Part shown: positions 35,489 to 43,937 of the stretch, piece by piece
Position numbering within the stretch: position 1 is the stretch's first letter
Layout of the letters: each line of letters opens with the position of its first letter
Source of the DNA: Burkholderiaceae bacterium
GTDB taxonomy: Bacteria > Pseudomonadota > Gammaproteobacteria > Burkholderiales > WYBJ01
NCBI GenBank assembly: GCA_011525945.1
Contig: WYBJ01000066.1
Coordinates: 1-47,665 of the forward strand
Direction: 5' to 3'
Length of the DNA stretch: 47,665 nt
Translations under genes and position numbers: made by a program
Notes under the pieces: model-generated
Database searches by the model: none
What the model was told of the DNA's origin: nothing
Seen by the model: the letters and a program-made list of their open reading frames with translations, nothing else

Positions 35489-36106
35489 ATGCTCGGAATC
35501 ATCGACTACGGCTCCGGCAACATCGCCGCGCTGACAAACATCTTCAAGCAGCGCAAGGTGCCGCACTTCGTCTCGGGCGTCCCGCGGGAGCTCGCCGCCG
35601 CGACCTGCTACCTGCTGCCTGGCGTGGGCGCCTTCGATCCGAGCATGGAAACGCTGATGCGCTCGGGCGTGGTCGATGTGCTGACCGAGGCGGTGAAAGG
35701 CGAGGGCAAACGCGTGCTCGGTATCTGCGTCGGCATGCAGCTCCTGGCCGAGGGCAGCGACGAGGGTCAGATGCCAGGCCTCGGGTGGATCAAGGGGCGC
35801 GTGCGCAAGATCGACACCTCCGGTCTCGAACGCCCACCGCTGCTGCCGCACATGGGGTGGAATTCGGTGCGCTTGGCGAACAAGGCGACGCTTTTCGACG
35901 GCATCGACGCGAATCGCGGGTTTTATTTCCTGCACAGTTACTTTTTCGACGCGGCGTCGAGGGAAGATGTGTCCGCGTATGTGACCTACGGCTACGACAT
36001 TCCCTGCGCGATCGAGAACGCAAATGTATTCGGGGCCCAGTTTCATCCCGAGAAGAGTCACGCGAACGGCATGCGTTTCCTGCTCAACTACGCAGGGCTT
36101 GTCTGA
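35489..36106 (+). CDS. hisH2: HisH2-type glutamine amidotransferase
   Basis: The 205-aa class I glutaminase has IIDYGSGNI at the N-terminus, LPGVGAFDPSM, the nucleophile elbow LGICVGMQLL (Cys80), and FGAQFHPEKSH with His186 and Glu188, so the catalytic triad is complete. It resembles HisH but is surrounded by amidotransferase genes and no other his gene is present, so it is the O-antigen version that releases ammonia from glutamine. It overlaps hisF2 by TGATG. AGAGG lies ahead of ATG 35489. Confidence 0.92.
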   Translation: MLGIIDYGSGNIAALTNIFKQRKVPHFVSGVPRELAAATCYLLPGVGAFDPSMETLMRSGVVDVLTEAVKGEGKRVLGICVGMQLLAEGSDEGQMPGLGWIKGRVRKIDTSGLERPPLLPHMGWNSVRLANKATLFDGIDANRGFYFLHSYFFDAASREDVSAYVTYGYDIPCAIENANVFGAQFHPEKSHANGMRFLLNYAGLV

Positions 36107-36870
36107 TGCTGCGCGCGCGTATCATTCCCATGCTGCTCATGCGCGACAAGGGGCTCGTCAAGACGCGGCAGTTCAAGGACGACAAATACGTCGGCGATCC
36201 CATCAATGCCGTGAAGATCTTCAACGAGAAGGAGGTGGACGAGCTGACGCTGCTCGACATCGGCGCCACGGTCAAGGGTTACGCCCCGGACTACGAACAG
36301 TTACGCAAGATCGCCGTCGAAAGCCGGATGCCTCTGTGCTACGGCGGCGGCATCACCGATGCGGGTCAGGCGGCGGAGATCACCGCACTCGGTTTCGAGA
36401 AGGTGTCCGTCAGTGCTGCGGCACTGGCGCGCCCCGAGCTTATCCGGCAAATGGCCAACCGCGTGGGACGGCAAAGCGTCGTGGTCACGCTCGACGTGCG
36501 CAAGGAAGGCTTGCTCGGCGGCTATAACGTCTACTCCCACAATGGGAGTCGGAAGTGGAGTGTCAAGCTGACGGAGTTGGTGGCGGAGGCCGAGAGGCTC
36601 GGCGCCGGCGAGATCGTGATCAACAGCATCGATCGCGACGGCATGATGCAGGGCTACGATCTGAAGCTTGCGAAACTGGTTCGTGCCGCGGTAACGACGC
36701 CGCTCTCGTTCGTCGGTGGCGCCGGCAGCACAAAGGACATGGCGGATCTGATCGGGGCGGTAGGCACCGTGGGGGCGGCCGCCGGCAGCATGTTCGTGTT
36801 CAAGGGGACCTACCGGGCGGTGCTCATCAGCTATGCCCGACCGCCGACGGATACGCGAGGCGAGGCCTGA
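36106..36870 (+). CDS. hisF2: HisF2-type TIM-barrel subunit lacking catalytic Asp11
   Basis: The 254-aa protein aligns with HisF from its first residue without gaps: RIIPML at 5-10, GDPINAVKIFNEKEVDELTLLDI with Asp51, VVVTLDVRKEG with Asp130, and VINSIDRDGM with Asp176. The position of the general acid Asp11 of true HisF reads Leu (RIIPMLLM). Cyclase chemistry on the histidine intermediate is therefore unlikely, while the barrel that channels ammonia is kept. This fits a role in passing ammonia from HisH2 to the WbpG-type enzymes. That reading is inference; the substitution itself is visible. Confidence 0.92.
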   Translation: MLRARIIPMLLMRDKGLVKTRQFKDDKYVGDPINAVKIFNEKEVDELTLLDIGATVKGYAPDYEQLRKIAVESRMPLCYGGGITDAGQAAEITALGFEKVSVSAAALARPELIRQMANRVGRQSVVVTLDVRKEGLLGGYNVYSHNGSRKWSVKLTELVAEAERLGAGEIVINSIDRDGMMQGYDLKLAKLVRAAVTTPLSFVGGAGSTKDMADLIGAVGTVGAAAGSMFVFKGTYRAVLISYARPPTDTRGEA

Positions 36871-36927
36871 ACGCCGACGGGCGCCGCCGCAGAACCCGCG
36901 CATTTCGCCCCCTCGACGGAGCAGCCG

Positions 36928-39132
36928 ATGACGTGTGACGCCCGCAGCGGTTCGTGTGGTCTCGCTGAACGCGCAGACCGCGAACGCACGCGCGTACTCG
37001 CGCCGCTCGTGCGGTTCGGGCAACTCATCGCCGCCGTCACGACGACAGCGCTCGGCGTCGTCGCCGCGTCCGCGCAGCCGTGTCCGCCGGCCGCTCCTGG
37101 GATATCCGCAGTCCATATCGCCGGATCGCCGCGCGACGCTCGGCTCGCGCAACTCGCCGTTGCGCAGGTTGTCGACATCGCCAATGCCGATCCGACCGCA
37201 ACGATCGCGATTGCCGCCGCCGAGTTGCGCGCTCATCTCGGCAAGGTGTCGAGCGCGCCGATTGCCGTCCGAGCCGGAGCGCCGGCGCCGTGCAGGAACG
37301 CGATCGAGTTGAGGCTGCTCGCGAGCGCGCGTCTGGGCGAGCAAAGCTTTACGCTGCAGACGATTTCGCAGAACCTCGTCATCACGGCGCGGACACCGAT
37401 CGGGCTCCTCTACGGTGCTTATGAGGCGCTGCACGTCATGGGGTTCCGCTGGTACGGCACGAGCGAGTTGTGGTCGAGTGCGCCTCCGTCTCCCACCCGA
37501 CTGCCGGATCTCGCGGTGGCGCGAACCGGCGAGCCGCGGTTCAAATGGCGCGGGGCGGTCACGTTCGATGCGATCGTGCCCGACAGCCACCTGTTGTGGA
37601 TGGCGCGCAACAAGCAGAATCTCATCGGTCGTTCCGGCGTCAATGTCTCGCTCGCTCACGCGCTCGGCATTCGGCTTGACGGCGGCGGGCACCAGGTCAT
37701 TTCCACGATCATCCACTCCTCCCGGGTTGTCGACGGCAGGAAGCTCGTCGACTTGCACCCCGAGTGGTACGGTCTCGCGGGCGCTGCGCCGGGAGCAGCG
37801 GACGTGCTCGCGTTCAATTCCGAGTCTTATGCCAATCCCTGCCTCGCCAACCCGAGCCTCATCCGATTTTTCGCCAGAGAGTTGGCCGCGCGGGTGATCG
37901 ACGGCGACCTTCGGGGCGTCTCGATCCTGCACCTCTGGCCGAGTGACCGTCCCAGCCTCAGTCTGCCGCCCAACTGCCTCGCACAGCTGCCGGGTGCCAG
38001 GCCGGCGGAGCACCTCATCCGGTTCTATGCCGGCGTGATGAGCGTTCTTCAAGCCGAGATCGAGCGCCGCAAACCAGAACGGAATATCACGATTGCGGGG
38101 ATCAGCTACTACGATACCTGGGAGCTGCCCCCCATGGACACGATACGCGAACTGGCGCCTCGGCCGAATGTCGGCTTCATGCAGGTGCTCTACGTCAACG
38201 AGCGCACGTATTCCACACCGATCTCGGCGAGCGCATTCGGAACGAATCGCAAGATCGACGAGGCGATCGCGTCGTGGTCAAAGGCGCTGGCGCCGCTCGG
38301 CATCGATGTCGGAGTCTGCGAGTATTACGGCTACAGCGTGTTCTTTTCAATCCCGGCGAGCTTCGAGCGCGTACTCGCGACCGACTTCGACAGCTATGAG
38401 CGCCGGTCGGTATCGTTCATGACCTACATGCATCCGATCCAGTTGGATGCGGGTCCGCAGCGGCTCGTGGAGGCGATACGGTCACGTCTTCTCTGGCGCG
38501 GGACGGAGCCTGTCGATAAGATCGTGTCGGAATACTTCCGGCGTATGTTCGGCGCGGCGGACGTCATGACGGCGTTTCAGGATGTCGATCGGGCGCTATC
38601 GAACATGGCCGAGATTCTGGGGCCATCGAGCAGCTTGATCAACTTGCTCGGCCAGCACAGGATATGGGCACGACCGGCATTCGCCGAGGCCAAGGTTCCG
38701 GCAGCGGCGCGAATCTACCTGCGCGGCGGGCGTCACGTCCTTCCGCTCATCCGCGACACGTATTTCTCTCCGCTGGCGAGCGAGTTCCTCGGTTTGTCCG
38801 CCTCGGTCGATGTGTTGCGCTCCGCCGAGCGGCGCTTGCATGCAACTCTGGCTGTGGCCACGGGTGACGCGAAGACCCGTCTCGAGCGGGACATGCCTTG
38901 GGTCGCGCACGCGCGTGCGGTTTACACGGCGGTCGCGACGATCGCGGAGTTTGTGGCATCGACCGAGCAGACGGCCGACTCGAGGAAGGAAGCGAAAAAG
39001 CGCGTCGCCGAAGCACTCGACGAGGTCGATCGCCTCGGGCGGTTCGGCTGGACGTTGTCGCAGTACGATCAGCGGGCGATCTTTCGGGACAAGATGACCT
39101 TCGCCCGATCGCGTCTGGAAGCGAGCCCGTGA
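36928..39132 (+). CDS. Secreted DUF4838-like protein, glycosidase-like
   Basis: The 734-aa protein has an N-terminal hydrophobic segment (about residues 25-50, ending ASAQP) that looks like a signal or anchor after a charged leader. Next comes a region with QNLVITARTPIGLLYGAYEALHVMGFRWYG, the fold-marker of the N-terminal domain shared by alpha-glucuronidases and GH20-like enzymes. A large central domain like DUF4838 follows, with HPEWYGLAG, SILHLWPSDRPSL and GISYYDTWELPPMDTIR. A helical C-terminal part ends the protein. No activity is established for the family. It ends exactly where the acyltransferase begins (TGATG). I infer periplasmic trimming or processing of the polymer made by this locus. 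Confidence 0.68.
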   Translation: MTCDARSGSCGLAERADRERTRVLAPLVRFGQLIAAVTTTALGVVAASAQPCPPAAPGISAVHIAGSPRDARLAQLAVAQVVDIANADPTATIAIAAAELRAHLGKVSSAPIAVRAGAPAPCRNAIELRLLASARLGEQSFTLQTISQNLVITARTPIGLLYGAYEALHVMGFRWYGTSELWSSAPPSPTRLPDLAVARTGEPRFKWRGAVTFDAIVPDSHLLWMARNKQNLIGRSGVNVSLAHALGIRLDGGGHQVISTIIHSSRVVDGRKLVDLHPEWYGLAGAAPGAADVLAFNSESYANPCLANPSLIRFFARELAARVIDGDLRGVSILHLWPSDRPSLSLPPNCLAQLPGARPAEHLIRFYAGVMSVLQAEIERRKPERNITIAGISYYDTWELPPMDTIRELAPRPNVGFMQVLYVNERTYSTPISASAFGTNRKIDEAIASWSKALAPLGIDVGVCEYYGYSVFFSIPASFERVLATDFDSYERRSVSFMTYMHPIQLDAGPQRLVEAIRSRLLWRGTEPVDKIVSEYFRRMFGAADVMTAFQDVDRALSNMAEILGPSSSLINLLGQHRIWARPAFAEAKVPAAARIYLRGGRHVLPLIRDTYFSPLASEFLGLSASVDVLRSAERRLHATLAVATGDAKTRLERDMPWVAHARAVYTAVATIAEFVASTEQTADSRKEAKKRVAEALDEVDRLGRFGWTLSQYDQRAIFRDKMTFARSRLEASP

Positions 39133-41207
39133 TGCGGGCAGGCGAAGGCGCCGCCAGCGATACGTATAGCGGCGTCGCGGAGAAAGGTCGCGCCCCGCAC
39201 CCCGGAGGCTTACCGCGGCGTGCGGCGTATCGTGCCGACATCGACGGTCTGAGGGCGGTCGCGGTCATGGCGGTGATCGCCTTTCACGCCTTCCCGAACT
39301 CGTTGCGCGGCGGGTTCGCCGGGGTCGATGTGTTCTTCGTCATCTCCGGGTTTCTGATCTCGACCATCATCCTCGAAAACCTCGATCGTGGAACGTTCAG
39401 TTTCCGCGTGTTCTATCAGCGCCGCATCCGGCGCATCTTTCCGGCGCTCGCATTGGTGATGCTCGCCTCATACGCCTTCGGCTGGTTTGCCCTCCTCGGA
39501 GACGAGTTCATGCAACTCGGCAAGCACGTGGCTGCGAGCGCAGGCTTCGTCTCGAACTTCGCGCTGTGGGGCGAGGCGGGTTATTTCGACAACTCCGCCG
39601 AGACGAAGCCGCTGCTGCATCTCTGGAGCCTGGCCATCGAGGAGCAGTTCTACATCGTCTGGCCGCTCATCGTGTTCTGCTGTTGGTGGGATCGGCGGCT
39701 CATGGCCGCGATGCTTGCCGTCTTGGTCGCGACCTCGTTCACGTTGAATGCCACCGGAATCGCAACGGACAGCGTCGCGACGTTCTTCTCGCCGCTGACC
39801 CGTGCCTGGGAATTGCTGTCGGGAGGGGCGCTGGCGTGGTCTGCGCGCACTATCGGCCGGCACGGCGGCCTCGCAGCGGCGCTCGCCGCTTTCCCGCTCA
39901 CCCGCACGCTGTCCGCGTTCCACGTCCGGCGGCATCGCGACGCGCTCTCGCTATTGGGTCTGATGCTCATCGTCTTCTCTTTCTTCGGTCTTCATGAGGG
40001 GAAGAGCTTTCCGGGGTTCTGGGCCATTCCGCCTGTGCTCGGTGCGGTGTGCACGATAGCCGCCGGGGCCGGTGCGTTGCTCAATCGGCTCGTGCTGTCG
40101 CATCCGCTGATGGTTGGCGTGGGACTGATCAGCTACCCCCTCTATCTCTGGCATTGGCCCATTCTGTCGTTTGCTCGGATCGTCGAGAGCGAGGTGCCGA
40201 GCGTAGGCGCACGGTTGCTCGCCATCATGGCGTCTGTCCTACTCGCTTGGGTTACGTACAGAACCATAGAGCGACCGCTCCGACATGGCGCACACGGCTT
40301 CGCCAAGGCGCTGATGCTGGTCGTCGCGATGGTTGCTGTTGGCGCGCTCGGACTCGACACCTACGCGCACGACGGGTACGCCACGCGCGCAATGATCGCC
40401 AATTACACGCACAACAAGCAGGAATTGGTGCGTACACCGCCGACCGATCCTGCCTGCCTCGCGTTCGTCGGGACAACGAAACCGCTCTTTCCCTATTGCC
40501 GCTTCACCGATACGGGTGCGGCGAGGACCGTGGCGGTTATCGGCGACAGTCACGCCCATGTCGCCTATCCGGGGGTTGCCGAGTTCCTCGGCGCGCGTGG
40601 CTACAACACGCTGATGCTGGCAAATAGCGGCTGTCCGCCATTCATCGGCTCGCCCAGCGGTGCGAACGAGGTGGAAACGCGCGCATGCCAAGATCGGATC
40701 GAAGAGCTGCTTGGCGTTGTCGGGCGACACCCGGAGATCGAGACCATCATCGTGTTTACGCGCGGCACGCTTTATCTCACCGGAACAGAACCCGTGACCG
40801 GCGACAAGGACGTCATGCTCGGCGCCAAGCTGACACCGGCCCAGTTCCTGACTGGACTTCAGCGCACGATCGACCAACTCGTCGCATGGGGTAAGAGAGT
40901 CTATTACGTGATCGAAAACCCCGAACTCGAGCTCAAGTCGGAAGCCTGCATGCCGCGGCCCTTGCGCGCTCAAACGAGGAACTGCCGAGTGCCGGTCGCC
41001 GAGGTGCTGGAGCGCCAGGCTGTCTATCGTGAGCTGATTGCTGGTCTGACGAATGTGACGGTCATCGACAGCATTCCCGCATTCTGCCCTGACGATCTGT
41101 GCCGTGTCGTTGAGAATGGCATGCTGCTGTACGCGGATGCCGATCACTTGTCCCTGGCGGGAAGCAGGTTACAGGCCGAAAAACTCCTTAGCCGCATCTT
41201 TGAGTGA
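39132..41207 (+). CDS. OafA-type acyltransferase with C-terminal SGNH domain
   Basis: The 691-aa protein has an acyltransferase-3 membrane domain (about residues 30-400). RADIDGLRAVAVMAVIAFHA opens it, then GVDVFFVISGFLIS, FYQRRIRRIFPALAL, and EEQFYIVWPL. A periplasmic SGNH hydrolase-like domain follows, with VAVIGDSHAHV (block I, Ser) and ADADHLSLAG (block V, Asp-x-x-His). This is the OafA/YrhL-SGNH architecture that acetylates O-antigen sugars in the periplasm. It begins with ATG 39132 overlapping the DUF4838 stop by TGATG. It is the last gene of block D. Acetylation of the repeat unit is expected; the target hydroxyl cannot be read. Confidence 0.9.
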   Translation: MRAGEGAASDTYSGVAEKGRAPHPGGLPRRAAYRADIDGLRAVAVMAVIAFHAFPNSLRGGFAGVDVFFVISGFLISTIILENLDRGTFSFRVFYQRRIRRIFPALALVMLASYAFGWFALLGDEFMQLGKHVAASAGFVSNFALWGEAGYFDNSAETKPLLHLWSLAIEEQFYIVWPLIVFCCWWDRRLMAAMLAVLVATSFTLNATGIATDSVATFFSPLTRAWELLSGGALAWSARTIGRHGGLAAALAAFPLTRTLSAFHVRRHRDALSLLGLMLIVFSFFGLHEGKSFPGFWAIPPVLGAVCTIAAGAGALLNRLVLSHPLMVGVGLISYPLYLWHWPILSFARIVESEVPSVGARLLAIMASVLLAWVTYRTIERPLRHGAHGFAKALMLVVAMVAVGALGLDTYAHDGYATRAMIANYTHNKQELVRTPPTDPACLAFVGTTKPLFPYCRFTDTGAARTVAVIGDSHAHVAYPGVAEFLGARGYNTLMLANSGCPPFIGSPSGANEVETRACQDRIEELLGVVGRHPEIETIIVFTRGTLYLTGTEPVTGDKDVMLGAKLTPAQFLTGLQRTIDQLVAWGKRVYYVIENPELELKSEACMPRPLRAQTRNCRVPVAEVLERQAVYRELIAGLTNVTVIDSIPAFCPDDLCRVVENGMLLYADADHLSLAGSRLQAEKLLSRIFE

Positions 41208-41322
41208 AACGATGCGCGCCTTGTGCGGCGCCGGAGTGCCTCGCTTGGGATGTGCAGATCCTGCGGCGAACCGGATGCGCGCCGCGCCTTCGGTTGCGCC
41301 AATGCTTGCCGTTGCAGGACGT

Positions 41323-41958
41323 TTACTGTCGCGTCAACAGCCCGCGGCGCTTCGCGACCATCAGTAATGTGCCGATACCAAAGGCGAACAGGAGGTAGCG
41401 GCTGGGTTCCGGAATCGGGGAGATAGAGAAATTGTCTAGGCCGGACGCGTCGAGATTCGATCCGACCTCGAGCTCGACGCTCAGTCGAGATATGTCGGAC
41501 AGAATCGAAGTCCATGTGGCCTGTGATACGCCCCACTCGGCCGCGATCAATGGTGCCGCGAATGTGCTCCACGCCGCAGACGGAGGGCCAACGATGAGAT
41601 CGCGGGATGCCGTGAGCCCGTTGCTCCCCGTCAATTGAACCGTTCCGTAGCTTTCGACATCGATGATCGGCCCCGCGAGCAGGCGCACATCCATTGCCAA
41701 TGTGCCACCGTCGTTGGATGTCTGATTTCCGAGGAACTTGTCTGGTGCATAGACGAACATTCCGATGCCGGTGGCGCTATCCTCGATATGCAGAAATCCG
41801 CCCGGGTTGCCCCCCGAGATGCTGTGCGTTACCGTGGCTCCACCGGCATCCCACGTCCATCCCTCTAAACCGGTTTCGAACGTACTCACTAGAGCCGCAT
41901 GACTGAAGGTGGCCGCAATCAATAAAACACCACCAAAGATCGCTTGGGGAAATCGCAT
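41323..41958 (-). CDS. PEP-CTERM surface protein with laminin-B-like domain
   Basis: The 211-aa protein has a signal peptide (MRFPQAIFGGVLLIAATFSHAA), a beta-rich domain resembling laminin B/choice-of-anchor modules (FETGLEGWTWD, GGNPGGFLHIEDS, YAPDKFLGN and so on), and a C-terminal sorting tail: PIPEPS then a hydrophobic helix and KRR. This tail is processed by exosortase in species that also make exopolysaccharide. ATG 41958 has GGAGACGAG directly upstream. The gene faces the end of block D and lies 286 nt past the wbpE end. No exosortase is in the window. Its function may be in binding or exporting surface polymer; this is inference. Confidence 0.9.
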   Translation of the reverse strand: MRFPQAIFGGVLLIAATFSHAALVSTFETGLEGWTWDAGGATVTHSISGGNPGGFLHIEDSATGIGMFVYAPDKFLGNQTSNDGGTLAMDVRLLAGPIIDVESYGTVQLTGSNGLTASRDLIVGPPSAAWSTFAAPLIAAEWGVSQATWTSILSDISRLSVELEVGSNLDASGLDNFSISPIPEPSRYLLFAFGIGTLLMVAKRRGLLTRQ

Positions 41959-42083
41959 TACTCGTCTCCATCGCTCGATGACGCCGCACCGCGGAAATAG
42001 GGTGACAGCCATCGAGTGCCTCCCAGGGATCCGCGGCCGCGTATCGAGCATACCGTATGCGTGCTGCGCCAGCGTATGAAGTA

Positions 42084-42095
42084 ATGCCTTGGCAT
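42084..42095. promoter_or_regulatory. Short inverted repeat upstream of the PEP-CTERM gene
   Basis: ATGCC-TT-GGCAT is a perfect five-base inverted repeat with a two-base centre, about 130 nt upstream of the PEP-CTERM start. It could be an operator. I checked for the sigma54-type motif often tied to PEP-CTERM genes and found no GG-N10-GC element at a sensible position. Confidence 0.25.
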
Positions 42096-42149
42096 AACAC
42101 TTCTTCAATTGGCGCTACAGCTTCCAGGGAGAAACTTCAGCCGCCTACG

Positions 42150-42174
42150 CTCGCCCAGGGTACTGCCTGGCGAG
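42150..42174. terminator. Stem-loop after wbpE
   Basis: CTCGCCCAGG (42150-42159) and CCTGGCGAG (42166-42174) form a stem with one unpaired C around a six-base loop, about 70 nt downstream of the wbpE stop on the minus strand. It has no T-run, so it may be a weak terminator or a leader hairpin of the PEP-CTERM transcript. Confidence 0.35.
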
Positions 42175-42244
42175 GCGGGCCGTCCCTCGACCGCCGGCTC
42201 GGCCTGGAGCCTCCTTCCGGGGACGTCGCGAGGTAAGCGGATCG

Positions 42245-43369
42245 CTAACGCGCGACCGGAGCCTCGGCAATCGCGCTGACGATACGCCGCTGGGTATCCT
42301 CGGAAAGGTCCGCATGCATCGGCAGACTGATCACTCGGCTCGCAAGGCTCTCCGAAACCGGAACATCGCGCCGGTTGAATTGCGTATAAGCAGGCTGCAA
42401 GTGGATCGGGATGGGATAGTGTACGGCCGTCGGGATGCCGCGTTCGTTGAGATGCTTCTGCAGGCGGCCACGGTCCAAGGCGAGGATCGTGTACTGGGCG
42501 TAAACGTGGCTCCGATCGGAGCGCAGCGACAGCAACTCGGCCTTGTCTTTCGCCAAATCGGATAGATACTGCGTGTAACGAGCGCCTATCGCCATGCGCT
42601 GCTCGATCTCCCACTCGAAGCGCTCGAGCTTCGCAAGCACCACCGCGCACTGGATCGAGTCCATCCGCCCGCCCACGCCGATGCGCGTATGGATATATCG
42701 CTGTGACTGGCCATGCACGCGAATCTCGCGCATGGCCTGCGCGAGATCGTCGCGGTTCGTAAACATCGCGCCCCCGTCGCCGTAGCATCCGAGCGGCTTG
42801 GACGGAAAGAAGCTGGTGCAACCGATGGTCGAGAGATTGCCGCTCCAGCGATCCTTGTAGCGCGCGCCGAAACTCTGGGCGGCATCCTCGATCACTGCGA
42901 GCCCGTGGCGCTCGGCAATCGCGTTGATCTCGTCCATGTCCGCAGGTTGTCCGTAGAGCGATACCGGCATGATCGCGCGCGTGCGCGGCGTGATCGCGGC
43001 CTCGATCTTGGTCGTGTCGATATTACAGGTGTCCGGCTCGACGTCGACGAAGATCGGCACTGCGCCGAGCAGCACCATGACTTCGGCGGTTGCGATAAAG
43101 GTGAAGGGGGTGGTGATTACTTCGTCGCCAGGCTTGACTCCGAGCGCCATCAGCGCGATCAGCAGCGCTTCCGTACCGCTCGCGCACGTGACGCAGTGGC
43201 GCGCACCGCTCAATTGCGCGAGGCGCGTCTCGAGCTCGCCGACCTCCGGACCCATGATGAACCGGGCATGATCGAGCACGCGCTGGATGCGACCATCGAT
43301 CACCGGCTTCAACGCCCGGTACTGCGCTTTCAGGTCGACAAAGTCGATTTTCAATTCGGATTCGTTCAT
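42245..43369 (-). CDS. wbpE: WbpE-type UDP-3-keto-GlcNAcA aminotransferase
   Basis: The 374-aa DegT-family aminotransferase has [19 protein letters not shown] near the start, [31 protein letters not shown] and [16 protein letters not shown] with Schiff-base Lys191. These motifs, its length and its position beside WbpD- and WbpB-type genes identify it as WbpE. WbpE aminates C3 of UDP-2-acetamido-3-keto-glucuronic acid. ATG 43369 overlaps the wbpD stop (ATGA). It differs clearly from the PglE-like enzyme of block C. Confidence 0.9.
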   Translation of the reverse strand: MNESELKIDFVDLKAQYRALKPVIDGRIQRVLDHARFIMGPEVGELETRLAQLSGARHCVTCASGTEALLIALMALGVKPGDEVITTPFTFIATAEVMVLLGAVPIFVDVEPDTCNIDTTKIEAAITPRTRAIMPVSLYGQPADMDEINAIAERHGLAVIEDAAQSFGARYKDRWSGNLSTIGCTSFFPSKPLGCYGDGGAMFTNRDDLAQAMREIRVHGQSQRYIHTRIGVGGRMDSIQCAVVLAKLERFEWEIEQRMAIGARYTQYLSDLAKDKAELLSLRSDRSHVYAQYTILALDRGRLQKHLNERGIPTAVHYPIPIHLQPAYTQFNRRDVPVSESLASRVISLPMHADLSEDTQRRIVSAIAEAPVAR

Positions 43370-43932
43370 TCTGGTACGCACCGCATTGTCTGTAGGTGGT
43401 AGCCGAGTTCGCAATCTTCGCAGCGGACTTTGCCTTCGGCTGGCGGCAACGTTACGCCGCATCGGCACACCCAGCCCACTCTGCGGGCCGGTGTGCCGAC
43501 AACCAGCGCATAATCGGGCACGTCCCGAGTGACGACAGAGCCTGCGCCAACGAACGCATACTCGCCGATCGTGTTGCCGCACACGATCGTCGAATTCGCC
43601 CCCAGCGTCGCGCCTCGTCGCACGAGCGTCTTCAGGTACTCGTCCTTGCGAGAGACGTGAGCGCGCGGGTTGATCACATTGGTGAACACCATGCTGGGGC
43701 CGCAGAAAACGTCATCTTCCAGCGTCACGTCATCGTAGACCGAGACGTTGTTCTGGATGCGCACGTTGTCGCCGATGACCACACGGTTGGCCACGAAGAC
43801 GTTCTGCCCCAGCACGCAACCGGATCCGATTCGCGCCCCACCACAGATGTGCACCCAGTGCCAGACGCGCGTCCCGTCGCCGATGCTCGCCCCCGCGTCG
43901 ATGATAGCGCTAGCGTGCGCCCAATGGCTCAT
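43366..43932 (-). CDS. wbpD: WbpD-type UDP-sugar 3-N-acetyltransferase
   Basis: The 188-aa left-handed beta-helix acyltransferase has [40 protein letters not shown] with [17 protein letters not shown], and a C-terminal zinc-ribbon-like tail (CRCG, CEDC). WbpD acetylates the 3-amino group to give UDP-2,3-diacetamido-2,3-dideoxyglucuronic acid. It is coupled to wbpE by an ATGA overlap and follows wbpB by five bases, giving a compact wbpB-D-E set. Confidence 0.92.
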   Translation of the reverse strand: MSHWAHASAIIDAGASIGDGTRVWHWVHICGGARIGSGCVLGQNVFVANRVVIGDNVRIQNNVSVYDDVTLEDDVFCGPSMVFTNVINPRAHVSRKDEYLKTLVRRGATLGANSTIVCGNTIGEYAFVGAGSVVTRDVPDYALVVGTPARRVGWVCRCGVTLPPAEGKVRCEDCELGYHLQTMRCVPE

Positions 43933-43937
43933 GACGA

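Noticed and set aside
35489..36870. hisH and hisF as histidine biosynthesis genes
   Set aside because: No other his gene is present, both neighbours upstream are sugar amidotransferases, and HisF2 lacks Asp11.
36301..38052. Minus-strand open frame of 583 codons opposite hisF2 and the DUF4838 gene
   Set aside because: It is arginine-rich with no family motif, and lies opposite two well-supported genes. Long antisense frames are expected at this GC content.
41959..42244. Sigma54-type promoter upstream of the PEP-CTERM gene
   Set aside because: TGGCGC near 42070 on the minus strand has no GC dinucleotide ten bases after its GG, so the -24/-12 spacing fails.
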